DNA from: Paenibacillus soyae
GTDB lineage: Bacteria > Bacillota > Bacilli > Paenibacillales > Paenibacillaceae
Length of the DNA stretch: 64,000 nt
Assembly: GCF_024623455.1 (NCBI RefSeq)
Contig: NZ_JANIPJ010000017.1
Span: 62,001 to 126,000 of the forward strand
Direction: 5' to 3'
Translations under genes and position numbers: made by a program
Notes under the pieces: model-generated
What the model was told of the DNA's origin: nothing
Database searches by the model: none
Seen by the model: only the letters and a program-made list of their open reading frames with translations
Part shown: in pieces, positions 8,856 through 17,285 of the stretch
How positions within the stretch are numbered: the stretch's first letter is position 1
Layout of the letters: every line of letters starts with the position of its first letter

Positions 8856-11123
8856 ATGGAAGCGAACGGGAGCTTGGAGCGTTATGAACGGGAGACCGGC
8901 GGCTTGCGACTGTCATGCAGCGTGAACGGATACGAAGGAACGGAACCTGCCTTGAAGCGAGCCCTCATGCCGGATGTCGAGGGGCGTTATTGGAGAACGG
9001 ATGACGGGTTGTGGTCGGCCGTCATGGATACGAGAGGCGATCCCGGCGACGGAGCGGGAATGGAGCTGACGTGCTTCTTCCAAGCGCTGGGCGAATCGCC
9101 GTCTTCGACCGTTGCGTTGTCATGGGAGTGGCCGGCATGGAGCAAGGATCATTACGTGCTCGTGCCGGGAGCGGTGTACGCCGGCAATCGGTTCGAGGCG
9201 CGGTCCTTGCCGTATGCGCCGTGCTGGACCAAGCTGGACGATTACGGCCCGGACGTGCCGACGCTGATCACGGATGTTCCGCGGCTGTCGCTGGACGGAG
9301 GTCCATCCGCCTTCCATCTGCTGACAGGGGATACGGCGACGCCCCTCGCGGCGATTATGGACGGAAGGGGCGGGACCGGCTGGGTGTTCGTTACCGATCA
9401 AGGCACGGAGCTCGGCGACACGTCCCTACACTTGGAAGAAAGCGCAGACAAGCGCTCCGCCCGTTTCACGATTCAGGCTCCGGGCGTCAGGCCGACCTTT
9501 CAGTACACGATGGCGACGACAACGGCGCCGAGCACGGACCGGGCGCATGACTTTGCGGCGGGACAAGAGATACGGCTCCGCTGCCGCGTCTACCGGTTTC
9601 CGTGCGAGAGCATCCGGGAGCTTTACGAGAGGCTGGCGGTTATTCGGGAAGAGGGAAGCGCGCCGTTCGAGCCGGCGCCGAGCCTACCGTTGTCGGCGGC
9701 GTGGGCCGTTCAGGAGCGGAAGTACAATGAAAGGAATTGGAATGCCGAGCTTGGCTATTATGCCGTAGGGACGATCGACATGAAGCATCAGGATTGGCAG
9801 ATCGGCTGGGTTGGCGGAGGAATGTCGAGCTACGCTTTGCTGCTGGAAGGAGACGAGCTTTCCGCGGAACGCGCGCTCGAAACATTGCGATTTATGTTCT
9901 CGAGCCAGACGGAGGCTGGATTTTTCCATGGCGTGTGTTATAAGGGACAATGGTATGGAGATGAATTCAACGATTCGCCGGGGCGGAAGCATCCCGAGCG
10001 ATGGCATATTTTGCGCAAAAGCGCGGACGCTCTCTATTTCCTGATGAAGCATTGGCTCGCGCTGGGGCGTCTGCGTCCCGAATTCGTGGTGCCTGAGGAA
10101 TGGCTGGAGGGCACGCGCCGGCTCGCGGACGCGTTCGTCTCGTTATGGAGCCGATACGGGCAGTTCGGGCAGTGGGTGCATACGAGCACGGGCGAGCTGC
10201 TAATCGGCGGCTCGGCAGGAGGGGCCATCGCTCCGGCGGGGCTTGCGCTCTGCGCGCGGTACTTCGGCAATCCGGCCTATTTGGAGGTTGCGCAGGCGGC
10301 CGCTCTCCGCTACTATCGCGAATTTACTTCGAGAGGGGTGACGACGGGCGGCCCCGGCGAAATTCTGCAGTGTCCGGACAGCGAGTCGGCATTCGCGCTG
10401 CTTGAATCGTACATCGTTCTGCATGAGGAGACGGGAGAAGGCGAGTGGCTGGCGAAGGCCGAAGAAGCCGCGCTGCAGGCGATGACCTGGTGCGTCTCCT
10501 ACGATTTCGATTTTCCGGAGGGGTCGACCTTCGAGAGACTGGCCATTCGCACGACCGGATCGGTTATCGCGAACGTACAGAACAAGCATAGCGCACCCGG
10601 AATCTGTACGTTGTCGGGGGATTCCCTCCTGAAGCTGTATAGAGCGACAGGCAACGAACGCTACATCCGGCTTCTACGAGAAATCGCGGGTAATCTGCCC
10701 CAATATTTGTCGCGGGAGGAGCGTCCCGTTATGGGATGGGACGGACAGAATATGCCCGCGGGTTATATGAGCGAGCGCGTCAATATGAGCGATTGGGAAG
10801 GAAAGGACCGCATCGGAGAGGTGATCCCCTATTCCTGCTGGTGCGAGGCGTCTCTTATGCTGGCCTATGCGGAGGTTCCCGGCATCTACGTGGATACGGC
10901 GAAGCATACGTTTATCGTTATCGATCAAGTAAAGTGCAGCCTCGCCGAAGGCGTTGACGGCCGCGTCGCATTGACCGTAAGAAACCCGCATCCTTATGCG
11001 GCGAAGGTCAAGCTTCTGGCCGAGGATAGCAGCTTGAGGAGTCGTCCGCTTGGCGTCTGCGGCTCGCCGGATTGGCGCGTCCTTACGATTGCGGCTGGAG
11101 GGAGCGTCGAGATCGAGCTGTAA
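8856..11123 (+). CDS. Unassigned large protein, possible six-hairpin (alpha/alpha toroid) glycosidase
   Basis: The gene encodes 755 residues. The ATG at 8856 has GGAGG nine bases upstream. The first ~250 residues look beta-rich; residues ~280-680 look helical, with spaced aromatic and acidic motifs (QDWQIGWVGGGMSSYALL, GEFN-like GDEFNDSPGRKHPERW, CWCEASLMLAY) as in six-hairpin glycosidase-like folds; the last ~70 residues look like a small beta domain. There is no signal peptide, so it is likely cytoplasmic. I do not recognise the family, and the glycosidase assignment is an inference from fold-like features and from its divergent position beside the beta-helix gene. It ends at a strong terminator and may share the 200-bp intergenic control region with the importer locus. 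Confidence 0.45.
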   Translation: MEANGSLERYERETGGLRLSCSVNGYEGTEPALKRALMPDVEGRYWRTDDGLWSAVMDTRGDPGDGAGMELTCFFQALGESPSSTVALSWEWPAWSKDHYVLVPGAVYAGNRFEARSLPYAPCWTKLDDYGPDVPTLITDVPRLSLDGGPSAFHLLTGDTATPLAAIMDGRGGTGWVFVTDQGTELGDTSLHLEESADKRSARFTIQAPGVRPTFQYTMATTTAPSTDRAHDFAAGQEIRLRCRVYRFPCESIRELYERLAVIREEGSAPFEPAPSLPLSAAWAVQERKYNERNWNAELGYYAVGTIDMKHQDWQIGWVGGGMSSYALLLEGDELSAERALETLRFMFSSQTEAGFFHGVCYKGQWYGDEFNDSPGRKHPERWHILRKSADALYFLMKHWLALGRLRPEFVVPEEWLEGTRRLADAFVSLWSRYGQFGQWVHTSTGELLIGGSAGGAIAPAGLALCARYFGNPAYLEVAQAAALRYYREFTSRGVTTGGPGEILQCPDSESAFALLESYIVLHEETGEGEWLAKAEEAALQAMTWCVSYDFDFPEGSTFERLAIRTTGSVIANVQNKHSAPGICTLSGDSLLKLYRATGNERYIRLLREIAGNLPQYLSREERPVMGWDGQNMPAGYMSERVNMSDWEGKDRIGEVIPYSCWCEASLMLAYAEVPGIYVDTAKHTFIVIDQVKCSLAEGVDGRVALTVRNPHPYAAKVKLLAEDSSLRSRPLGVCGSPDWRVLTIAAGGSVEIEL

Positions 11124-11149
11124 GCCGGGCCGCCAGCGCCCCCCAAAAA

Positions 11150-11193
11150 AACTCCTGCGTGACGGTATCTCTACCGATTCGCAGGAGTTTATT
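11150..11193. terminator. Intrinsic terminator
   Basis: The stem ACTCCTGCG/CGCAGGAGT is followed by TTATTTTTAT on the plus strand and preceded by an A-run, so it can end both the plus-strand gene and the convergent permease operon. Confidence 0.85.
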
Positions 11194-11211
11194 TTTATCT
11201 GGTCTGAATGA

Positions 11212-12207
11212 TTATTTCTTGAGTAACAAATAGGCAAAATAAGGGACGCCGATCAGCGACACGATGATGCCTGCCGGAATGATCTCGGAGGCGAGATGGC
11301 TGCCGATCGTATCCGCGATGAGGAGCAGCAAGCCGCCCATTAATACGGCGATCGGAATGAACATTTGATTGCGCGGTCCCACCATCGACTTGGCGATGTG
11401 CGGCGCCATGAGCCCGACGAAGGCGATGCTTCCGGCTACGGAAACGGCGGATGCGGCGAGCGCGACGGACGTCAGCAGCATGATGATCCGCTCGCGTTCG
11501 ACCGGCAGTCCGACGCCGATCGATACCGGCTCGCTTAAGGCCAGCAGGTTAAGACGGCTCGCCTTGTACAGCGAGAACGGGATGAGAATGAGCAGCCATG
11601 GAAGCAGGGCCCAGATAAAAGGCCAGTCCGTTCCCCAAATATTGCCGGCGATCCATCTCGCGATAAATTCGACCTTCTCGGGCTCCGTGGAAGAAATGAT
11701 GACGATCATAAGTCCCGACAGCGCCAGCGAGAAGCCGACGCCGACCAGCACGAGCCGTATCGGGTTCAGCCCCTCCGACTTGCGGAAGGCGAACAAGTAG
11801 ATGAGCGCCGAAGTGAGCAATGCGCCGGCAAACGCGACGATCGGGAGCAAATAGGCGAAATTGTCCGGATCGATCGGGAAATACAGGAAGAAGACGGCAA
11901 CGGCTACGCCTGCCCCGGAGTTGATGCCGATAATGCCGGGATCCGCGAGATCGTTGCGCGTGATGGATTGCAGAATCGAGCCCGCCAGCGCCAGCGCCAT
12001 GCCCGCGAGAACGGTTATGACGATTCTGGGAAGACGAAAGTCCCAGATGACTAATTTTTCTTTGGGCGAATGGTCCCCGAACAATACCGGGAGGATCCGG
12101 CCGAAGGGAACGGTCGCATTGCTGATGCCCAGCGCGATAAACGAAATAGCGGTTATAAGCGCGATCAGAGCGAGCACGATCATTTTTTGTTTCCGGGCTT
12201 GCGTCAT
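11212..12207 (-). CDS. Iron-siderophore ABC permease, FecCD family (FeuC/FhuG-like)
   Basis: This 331-residue, highly hydrophobic permease has FecCD family landmarks: RLPRIVITVLAGMALALAG near the start, ITRNDLADPGIIGINSGAG, and near the end VGLMAPHIAKSMVGPRN. It forms the translocation channel for ferric siderophores with the FeuB-like protein encoded upstream; the start overlaps that gene by four bases (ATGA), so translation is coupled. AAAGGA stands five bases before the ATG. Neither a binding lipoprotein nor an ATPase is adjacent, so these parts must be encoded elsewhere. In B. subtilis the Feu system likewise borrows a separate ATPase, but there the binding protein is adjacent. Control by iron is indicated by Fur boxes upstream of the operon. 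Confidence 0.9.
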   Translation of the reverse strand: MTQARKQKMIVLALIALITAISFIALGISNATVPFGRILPVLFGDHSPKEKLVIWDFRLPRIVITVLAGMALALAGSILQSITRNDLADPGIIGINSGAGVAVAVFFLYFPIDPDNFAYLLPIVAFAGALLTSALIYLFAFRKSEGLNPIRLVLVGVGFSLALSGLMIVIISSTEPEKVEFIARWIAGNIWGTDWPFIWALLPWLLILIPFSLYKASRLNLLALSEPVSIGVGLPVERERIIMLLTSVALAASAVSVAGSIAFVGLMAPHIAKSMVGPRNQMFIPIAVLMGGLLLLIADTIGSHLASEIIPAGIIVSLIGVPYFAYLLLKK

Positions 12208-13202
12208 GAGATTCCTTTCCCCCCTCTATGCACGATGAATAAGAAGAAGGGCAGTCCGAGAATGGCGACAACCGCGACGATCGGCGTCTCGTAAGGCGCG
12301 TTGATCATTCGCCCGGCCGTATCGGCCACGACCATATAGGCGGCTCCGATAACGGCCGACATCGGCACGATGAACCGGTAGTCGGTACCCGTTATCCAGC
12401 GCACAAGATGAGGGATCATCAGTCCCACGAAGGCCAGATTGCCTATGAGCGCAACGGACGCGCCGGTCAGCAGGATGACCGCCAGGAACAACACCGCCCG
12501 GACCTGCGTCAGCTTCTGGCCAAGACCGACCGCCACTTCTTCGCTTAGGCTGAGAATGGTCAGCTGCTTGGAGAAGATGACCGCGATCAGGATGCCGATT
12601 CCGATAAACGGATAAACGAGGGCGAGCTGCTTCCAGGTCGTGCCGATCAAGCCGCCCGCGGTCCACATCGAGACGTTCTTCGATTCCTCGAAATAAATGG
12701 ACACGCCTTCGGTCAGGGCAATCAGGAACGCGGAAATCGCGGCTCCCGCGAGCACGATGCGCAGCGGGGACAGCTTGCCTTTCTTGGCGGCGCTTAGACC
12801 GATAACAAGCACGGAACCAACGGCGGCTCCGACGAAGCAGGCGATCATGGTGCCGATGTAGCCAAGCCCCGGCGAAAACGCCAGCGTGATCGCGAGTGCC
12901 GCCGTAGCGCCGGAAGTAAGGCCGAGCAGGCCGGGATCGGCCAGCGGATTGCGGGTTACGCCCTGCATAACGGCGCCGGAGACGCCGAACGCCGCTCCGA
13001 CCAGCATGGCGCCGACCTCGCGCGGAATACGGATCTCCTGGAGGACGAGGATGTCCTCGCTCGTCGAAGAGAACGTGATCGCTCTCCAAACATCAATGGG
13101 GCTAATATCCTTCGCGCCGATTAGGATAGACAAAGCAAAGATGCCGGCGAGGAATATAAGGCCGGCAAAAAAAGTAATCGGATACGCCATTTTTTTGGTC
13201 AT
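12204..13202 (-). CDS. Iron-siderophore ABC permease, FecCD family (FeuB-like)
   Basis: This 332-residue FecCD permease is the first gene of the two-gene operon. Landmarks are IRIPREVGAMLVGAAFGVSG, VTRNPLADPGLLGLTSGA and FVGLMIPHLVRWITG. The ATG at 13202 follows GAGAGG at seven bases. It pairs with the downstream FeuC-like protein to form the membrane channel of a siderophore importer. Two Fur-box sequences lie within 90 bases upstream, so it should be derepressed under iron limitation. The siderophore type cannot be told from permeases alone. Confidence 0.9.
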   Translation of the reverse strand: MTKKMAYPITFFAGLIFLAGIFALSILIGAKDISPIDVWRAITFSSTSEDILVLQEIRIPREVGAMLVGAAFGVSGAVMQGVTRNPLADPGLLGLTSGATAALAITLAFSPGLGYIGTMIACFVGAAVGSVLVIGLSAAKKGKLSPLRIVLAGAAISAFLIALTEGVSIYFEESKNVSMWTAGGLIGTTWKQLALVYPFIGIGILIAVIFSKQLTILSLSEEVAVGLGQKLTQVRAVLFLAVILLTGASVALIGNLAFVGLMIPHLVRWITGTDYRFIVPMSAVIGAAYMVVADTAGRMINAPYETPIVAVVAILGLPFFLFIVHRGGKGIS

Positions 13203-13232
13203 GCTGTGACCTCTCCGTCTTTACATATTAAT

Positions 13233-13247
13233 TGATAACGATTATCA
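13233..13247. promoter_or_regulatory. Fur box 1
   Basis: TGATAACGATTATCA matches the 7-1-7 Fur inverted repeat TGATAAT-N-ATTATCA with one change. It lies 30 bases upstream of the FecCD operon start. Confidence 0.85.
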
Positions 13248-13275
13248 ACTTCGCTTTGCACATTGTAATTCCAAT

Positions 13276-13290
13276 TGATAATGATTGTCA
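13276..13290. promoter_or_regulatory. Fur box 2
   Basis: TGATAATGATTGTCA is a second 7-1-7 Fur-like site with one change from consensus. The centres of the two boxes are 43 bases apart, so a Fur dimer could sit on each side of the promoter. Confidence 0.8.
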
Positions 13291-13453
13291 ATAAAATTAT
13301 TTTTTAACTTTCGAAAAGTAAGTGTTGAACAATATGAAAGATGGGGTTATAATGTGCCTATATCGGTTGCAGTTAACTTCGAAGTGGGAAGATGTTGAAT
13401 TGGCAGCCGGAAAAAGCGCTTCAGCGAGGCGCATATAGAGAGGGAGAGAAACG

Positions 13454-14080
13454 ATGAGCAACGTTCTATTTATTAAAGCCAACGACCGTCCGATGGATAT
13501 GGCGGTCAGCGCGCAAATGTATGATTCTTTCTTGAAAGGCTTCAAGGAAGCGAATCCCGAAGCGAAAGTGACGGAGCTGGATCTGTTCGCGGAGAAGCTC
13601 CCTTATTATGATAACGCTATGATGACGGGACTATTCAAGGAAGCGAAAGGAATGGAGGCGACTGCCGAGGAGCAGGAGCTCGCGGCTACGGCGAATTGCT
13701 ACCTGGATCAGTTCCTGGCGGCGGATAAGGTTGTTTTCGCGTTCCCTCTGTGGAACTTCACGATACCTGCACAGCTTCTTACGTATTTCTTCTACATCTC
13801 GCAAGCGGGCAAAACGTTCAAATATACGGAGCAGGGTCCAGTCGGACTTGCCGGCGACAAAAAAGTGGCGCTGCTTAACGCAAGAGGCGGCGTTTATTCG
13901 GAAGGCCCGGCACAGGAAATCGAGATGTCCATGCGTTATGTCAAAGCCATTCTCGGGTTTATCGGGATCCGGGAGACGGAAACGGTCATCATCGAAGGCC
14001 ATAATCAGTTCCCCGACCGTAAGGAATCCATTATCGGAGAGGGTCTGCGCAAAGCGTACGAGGCAGGACAAGCATTCTAA
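13454..14080 (+). CDS. azoR: FMN-dependent NADH-azoreductase
   Basis: This 208-residue flavodoxin-fold protein belongs to the AzoR family. The N-terminus (NVLFIKANDRPMDMAVS) is the FMN phosphate-binding strand-loop, PLWNFTIPAQLLTYFFYI is the conserved flavin and substrate segment, and LLNARGGVYSEGPA is the second flavin-binding loop. The family reduces azo compounds and quinones with two-electron transfer from NADH or NADPH in the cytoplasm, often against quinone or thiol stress. GGGAGAG precedes the ATG. The gene is divergent from the Fur-controlled permease operon and followed by an Rrf2 regulator gene 100 bp on, which may control it (inference). Confidence 0.9.
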   Translation: MSNVLFIKANDRPMDMAVSAQMYDSFLKGFKEANPEAKVTELDLFAEKLPYYDNAMMTGLFKEAKGMEATAEEQELAATANCYLDQFLAADKVVFAFPLWNFTIPAQLLTYFFYISQAGKTFKYTEQGPVGLAGDKKVALLNARGGVYSEGPAQEIEMSMRYVKAILGFIGIRETETVIIEGHNQFPDRKESIIGEGLRKAYEAGQAF

Positions 14081-14183
14081 TCGGATTCCCTGGATCCCTG
14101 CAGATTGCCAATCCATCGGAATCGCCATATAATGAGGGAAGACGATAAGCAGCGGGTAAACGCATAACGAGGAGGAGAGCAGG

Positions 14184-14657
14184 ATGAGTGTCGCGGATAA
14201 GGGGATTGATTTTGGACCGCCTCATTTCAAAATCGCCATGCATGCCTTAGCAAGGCTTGCCCAAAAAAATTGCGTGCTGTCAAGCGCCGTTATAGCGGGT
14301 CAAGTCGAATCGCACGCGACATTCCTGCGAAGAGTGCTTCAGTCCTTGGCGAACGCGGGCATTGTAGAATCCCGGGGAGGCCGGGAAGGCGGGTACAGCC
14401 TCAAGAAGCCCGCGAGCAGCTTGACGCTAGGCGAGATCTACGAAGCGGTGCATCCGGGAAGGCGGGAATGCTGCGGGGAGGATCCCTGCAAGCCGCCGCG
14501 CAGCGAATGCGGCGAAGCGGGCGTTCTGCTCGACCGAGAGCTGGAACGCATCCTTCACGAGGCCGAGCTGAATACGATACAATATTTGAGCCAGTTTACG
14601 CTGGAGGAAGTCATGTGCCGAATTCCTTACTTTAAGGAATGCGGGCAGAGGCAATAA
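14184..14657 (+). CDS. Rrf2-family transcriptional regulator
   Basis: This 157-residue protein has the Rrf2 winged helix: HFKIAMHALARLAQK, SSAVIAGQVESHATFLRRVL as the HTH, and GIVESRGGREGGYSLKKP as the wing. A cysteine cluster follows the wing at RRECCGEDPCKPPRSEC, in the place where Rrf2 proteins such as NsrR, IscR and RirA carry Fe-S or redox-sensing cysteines. It is therefore likely to respond to a redox, nitrosative or iron signal, though four cysteines alone do not prove a cluster. GAGGAGAGCAGG stands before the ATG. Its target may be the azoreductase gene just upstream. Confidence 0.85.
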   Translation: MSVADKGIDFGPPHFKIAMHALARLAQKNCVLSSAVIAGQVESHATFLRRVLQSLANAGIVESRGGREGGYSLKKPASSLTLGEIYEAVHPGRRECCGEDPCKPPRSECGEAGVLLDRELERILHEAELNTIQYLSQFTLEEVMCRIPYFKECGQRQ

Positions 14658-14671
14658 ATGGGTGGACAAAC

Positions 14672-14694
14672 CGGGGGAGACCCCGGTTTTTTTG
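14672..14694 (+). terminator. Intrinsic terminator after the Rrf2 gene
   Basis: The compact stem AACCGGGG/CCCCGGTT is followed directly by a T-run. Confidence 0.85.
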
Positions 14695-14767
14695 CGTTCG
14701 GGGCCCGAATAGCGTAAGCGGCAGCGAAGATCGACTAAACCTCTCATATTATGACAAAAAAGGCTCG

Positions 14768-14796
14768 TTTACAGGGGAATCGTCCATTAGTATAAT
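14768..14796 (+). promoter_or_regulatory. Near-consensus sigma-A promoter for a small ORF
   Basis: A TTTACA -35 box (14768-14773), a spacer of exactly 17 bases and a perfect TATAAT -10 box (14791-14796) stand 38 bases before the small ORF at 14834. Confidence 0.75.
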
Positions 14797-14833
14797 GAAC
14801 ACGTTCGGCATTCCCGCACGGAAAGGAATGGTC

Positions 14834-14989
14834 TTGTTGCGCGAGAAACAACCTATCGTTCTTGATGTGTATGAGGTACTGGATCAGCTCGGCATTGACC
14901 GGGACGCGGTACGTTTTCTGATCGAACGCCCGGCCGAGCTGGACGAGAAGACTATCCTAGAGCGCGTTCCGCCCGTATCAAATCGATGA
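14834..14989 (+). CDS. Small hypothetical protein (~51 residues), convergent with XRE gene
   Basis: The frame encodes about 51 residues from a TTG (14834 or 14837) with AAAGGA about six bases upstream; the ATG at 14828 abuts the AAAGGA and is less likely. The protein is acidic and mostly helical in pattern (LDVYEVLDQLGIDRDAVRFL), with no signal or membrane segment. Its last 38 bases overlap the end of the XRE regulator gene on the other strand. I do not recognise the family. The support for its being a gene is the near-perfect promoter and plausible translation signal. An alternative is that the transcript acts mainly as antisense RNA to the XRE gene. Confidence 0.45.
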   Translation: MLREKQPIVLDVYEVLDQLGIDRDAVRFLIERPAELDEKTILERVPPVSNR

Positions 14990-15323
14990 ACCTTTTCGTT
15001 TCCTCCAAGGTGAGCGTCCTGCCATCGATCGTAAGCTCGAATCGTTCCGTAACCGATTCGTCGGCAAGCTCGACACGGTTCAGAAAATCCGACACGTGAG
15101 GACTTAGCGCGGATATCGGGCTTGCGTCGCGGCCTATCAAGTAATCCAGCGATACGTGGAAAAAATCCGCGATACGGCTCAATAGCGCGTAGTCCGGCTC
15201 TCTTCGGTTCGTCTCGTAATGCGAAAGCGATGCTCGGGTAATGCCAAGCAAGCCGGCAAGCGTTTCCTGGTTCATGCCCCTCTTTTTACGGAGCTCGGCA
15301 ATCCGTTTGCCATAACGATGCAT
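14952..15323 (-). CDS. XRE/Cro-type helix-turn-helix regulator
   Basis: This is a 123-residue DNA-binding protein with a typical HTH_3 domain at residues 1-60: RIAELRKKRGMNQETLAGLLG is helices 1-2 and ITRASLSHYETNRREPD carries the recognition helix, followed by LSRIADFFHVSLDYLIGR. The C-terminal half (ISALSPHVSDFLNRVELAD...) resembles small sensory tails seen in SinR- or Xre-like Firmicute regulators. The ATG at 15323 has GGAGG eight bases upstream, so I reject the longer reading frame. The target is not known. A small plus-strand ORF with a strong promoter converges on its 3' end. Confidence 0.85.
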   Translation of the reverse strand: MHRYGKRIAELRKKRGMNQETLAGLLGITRASLSHYETNRREPDYALLSRIADFFHVSLDYLIGRDASPISALSPHVSDFLNRVELADESVTERFELTIDGRTLTLEETKRFIDLIRAERALG

Positions 15324-15464
15324 AGTGATATCCTCCCAAATCAAGGGTTCCGTTTCGTGACGTTATTCCTATTATTATAGCAATCTCGTTCTTCTAACGC
15401 CATACGCAGAATTCGCTTTGCGGGTCATTGCCGCAGAGCTTTTTTTATTTTGGTTGCAATCATT

Positions 15465-15497
15465 TAGTTGTTAGGAATATAATTGTCATGACAACTA
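15465..15497. promoter_or_regulatory. Palindromic operator candidate upstream of the MarR gene
   Basis: TAGTTGT at 15465-15471 and ACAACTA at 15491-15497 form a perfect seven-base inverted repeat; the right half overlaps a perfect 12-base palindrome TTGTCATGACAA (15483-15494). MarR regulators commonly bind such sites and repress their own operon. Confidence 0.6.
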
Positions 15498-15524
15498 TTA
15501 TCCGAAAGACAAGGAGGTTTGACG

Positions 15525-15974
15525 ATGTCGAACGAAGAAGGGCAGCTGCAAACGTCGATCGGGTTCTGGATGGGCATCGCGTACCGCAAGCTGTCCGCGT
15601 TGCTGCAGCAGCGGCTGAAAGCCTACGGTCTGACGCCCGAGCAATGGTCGGTGCTGTATACGATTCAAGTCTCGGAAGGCTTGATCCAGAAGGATATCGC
15701 GGAACGGACGCACAAGGATAAACCGACGACGACACGCATATTGGACCAGCTGGAGGACAAGGGCTTCATCGTCAAATCCGTCGGCGAGAATGACCGCAGA
15801 GCTTTTGTCGTGCACGCCACGGAGAAAGGCCGACATGTCATTCGCGAGACGGCATCCGTAGAACGAAGCGTTTCGGAGGAAGTCCGATCGATTATGACGG
15901 CCGAGGAATACGACGTATTCGTGGAGCTGCTGCAGCGCATACATTCCCATGCCGAGACGAAGCTGGAAGGCTAG
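15525..15974 (+). CDS. MarR-family transcriptional regulator
   Basis: This 149-residue winged-helix protein shows the MarR plan: an N-terminal dimer helix, LTPEQWSVLYTIQVSEGLIQKD, the HTH at DIAERTHKDKPTTTRILDQL, and the wing DKGFIVKSVGENDRRAFVVHATEKG containing the family's DxR-type residues. The ATG at 15525 lies seven bases after AAGGAGG; the upstream TTG at 15519 is inside that spacing and is rejected. The gene is 57 bp upstream of an MFS transporter gene in the same direction, the common arrangement in which a MarR protein represses a drug exporter and itself until a toxic ligand binds. A palindrome in the promoter region supports autoregulation. Confidence 0.9.
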   Translation: MSNEEGQLQTSIGFWMGIAYRKLSALLQQRLKAYGLTPEQWSVLYTIQVSEGLIQKDIAERTHKDKPTTTRILDQLEDKGFIVKSVGENDRRAFVVHATEKGRHVIRETASVERSVSEEVRSIMTAEEYDVFVELLQRIHSHAETKLEG

Positions 15975-16031
15975 ATGCAGAGTGTAATCTGAGGCTCCCT
16001 ATATTAATTTTGGAAGAACGGAGTATGAACA

Positions 16032-17285
16032 ATGCAACCAGAATCGCACCAGGAATTACAGCAAGAACCGTTATGGACCCGGTCGTTCTTTACAATTACG
16101 GGTTGTTCCTTTTTGTTATTTTTGAATTTGCAAATGCTGCTTTCCTCTTTTCCCGCTTTCGTGAAGGACGAGCTCCATGGAGGGGACGTAGCCGTCAGCC
16201 TCGTCACCAGCGTGTTTGCTTTCACCGCGATCGCCTCGCGGTTCATGACTGCCGCGCTCATGCGGAAGGTTTCGCGCGATAAGCTGCTGCTCTCGGGTTT
16301 GCTGCTCGCGCTGCTGACGACGGCGGTATATTCATTTGCCCAGTCGATCCCGGCGCTGCTTGCGCTTCGGGTCGGATATGGCATCGGATTCGGCATGGCG
16401 AGCACCATATTGCCGACGATCGCCTCGCAGATCATACCCTCGCGGAGAATGGGGGAGGGCATCGGCTACTTCGGACTGTCCACCAGCTTGGCGATGTCGG
16501 TCGGACCGATGATCGGGATTAACCTGATGGAGCGGCATGGCTTCGGGGCGCTTACGGCGGCAGGCGCCGTGGCGATTGCCGTAATGGTGCCGGTATTCTT
16601 GGCGTCCAAGCTCGCGGGCGAATCCCATCATGCGGCTGAACCGGCTGACCGTCGAAGCAGCCGGCCAGCCGAGCGGCAAGGAGCGGGCGGCTTCAACCAT
16701 TCCTTATGGTTCCCGGCTTTCCTTAACGCGTTGCTGTCGATCACTTACAGCGGCTTGCTTAGCTTCATCGTCCTGTACGGCGAGTTTGCGGGACTTGCGC
16801 AGGTCGGACTGTTCTTCTTGTTTAACGCCGCGACCATCGTTCTGGTCCGTCCGTTGTCGGGCAAGCTGTTCGACCGGAAAGGTCCGGTCCCCGTATTAAT
16901 TCCCGCGGGCCTGCTCGTGTCGGCCAGCATGCTGATTCTTTCGTATTCGCATACGCTGCCGATGCTCGTCATCTCCGCGCTGCTGTACGGACTCGGGTTC
17001 GGCGCCATTCAGCCTACGATTCAGGCCTGGATGCTTCGTTCATCGACGAAGGCGCAATACAGCGCCGCGAACAGCATGTTCTACAACTCCACGGATTTCG
17101 GCGTCGCGGTCGGAGCGCTGCTGCTCGGAGCCGTCGCTACCTTATCGGACTATGCCGTCATGTATCGGTTCTCAGCCGCGATCATGCTGCTGTTCGTCCT
17201 GCTGTTCGCCGGTTCGCGCGTGCTGCGAAGCACCCGGTTGAAGATAGGCAGGGAGAGCGAGAATGGGATTGGGAGCGTCAATTAG
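16032..17285 (+). CDS. MFS transporter, probable drug/metabolite exporter
   Basis: This 417-residue protein has about twelve hydrophobic segments. The MFS inter-helix motif between segments 2 and 3 appears as ASRFMTAALMRKVSRDKLLL, with the equivalent in the second half at RPLSGKLFDRKGPVPVLI. A charged, Arg/Ala/Pro-rich loop around residue 200-220 (AEPADRRSSRPAERQGAG) joins the two six-helix halves. GGAG lies eight bases before the ATG. The gene directly follows the marR gene and is likely in one operon with it, which suggests efflux of a compound sensed by the MarR protein. The substrate is unknown. Confidence 0.88.
   Translation: MQPESHQELQQEPLWTRSFFTITGCSFLLFLNLQMLLSSFPAFVKDELHGGDVAVSLVTSVFAFTAIASRFMTAALMRKVSRDKLLLSGLLLALLTTAVYSFAQSIPALLALRVGYGIGFGMASTILPTIASQIIPSRRMGEGIGYFGLSTSLAMSVGPMIGINLMERHGFGALTAAGAVAIAVMVPVFLASKLAGESHHAAEPADRRSSRPAERQGAGGFNHSLWFPAFLNALLSITYSGLLSFIVLYGEFAGLAQVGLFFLFNAATIVLVRPLSGKLFDRKGPVPVLIPAGLLVSASMLILSYSHTLPMLVISALLYGLGFGAIQPTIQAWMLRSSTKAQYSAANSMFYNSTDFGVAVGALLLGAVATLSDYAVMYRFSAAIMLLFVLLFAGSRVLRSTRLKIGRESENGIGSVN

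Noticed and set aside
14639..14833. Longer version of the small ORF starting inside the Rrf2 gene
   Set aside because: It would cross the Rrf2 terminator and the near-consensus promoter; translation from the TTG after AAAGGA fits better.
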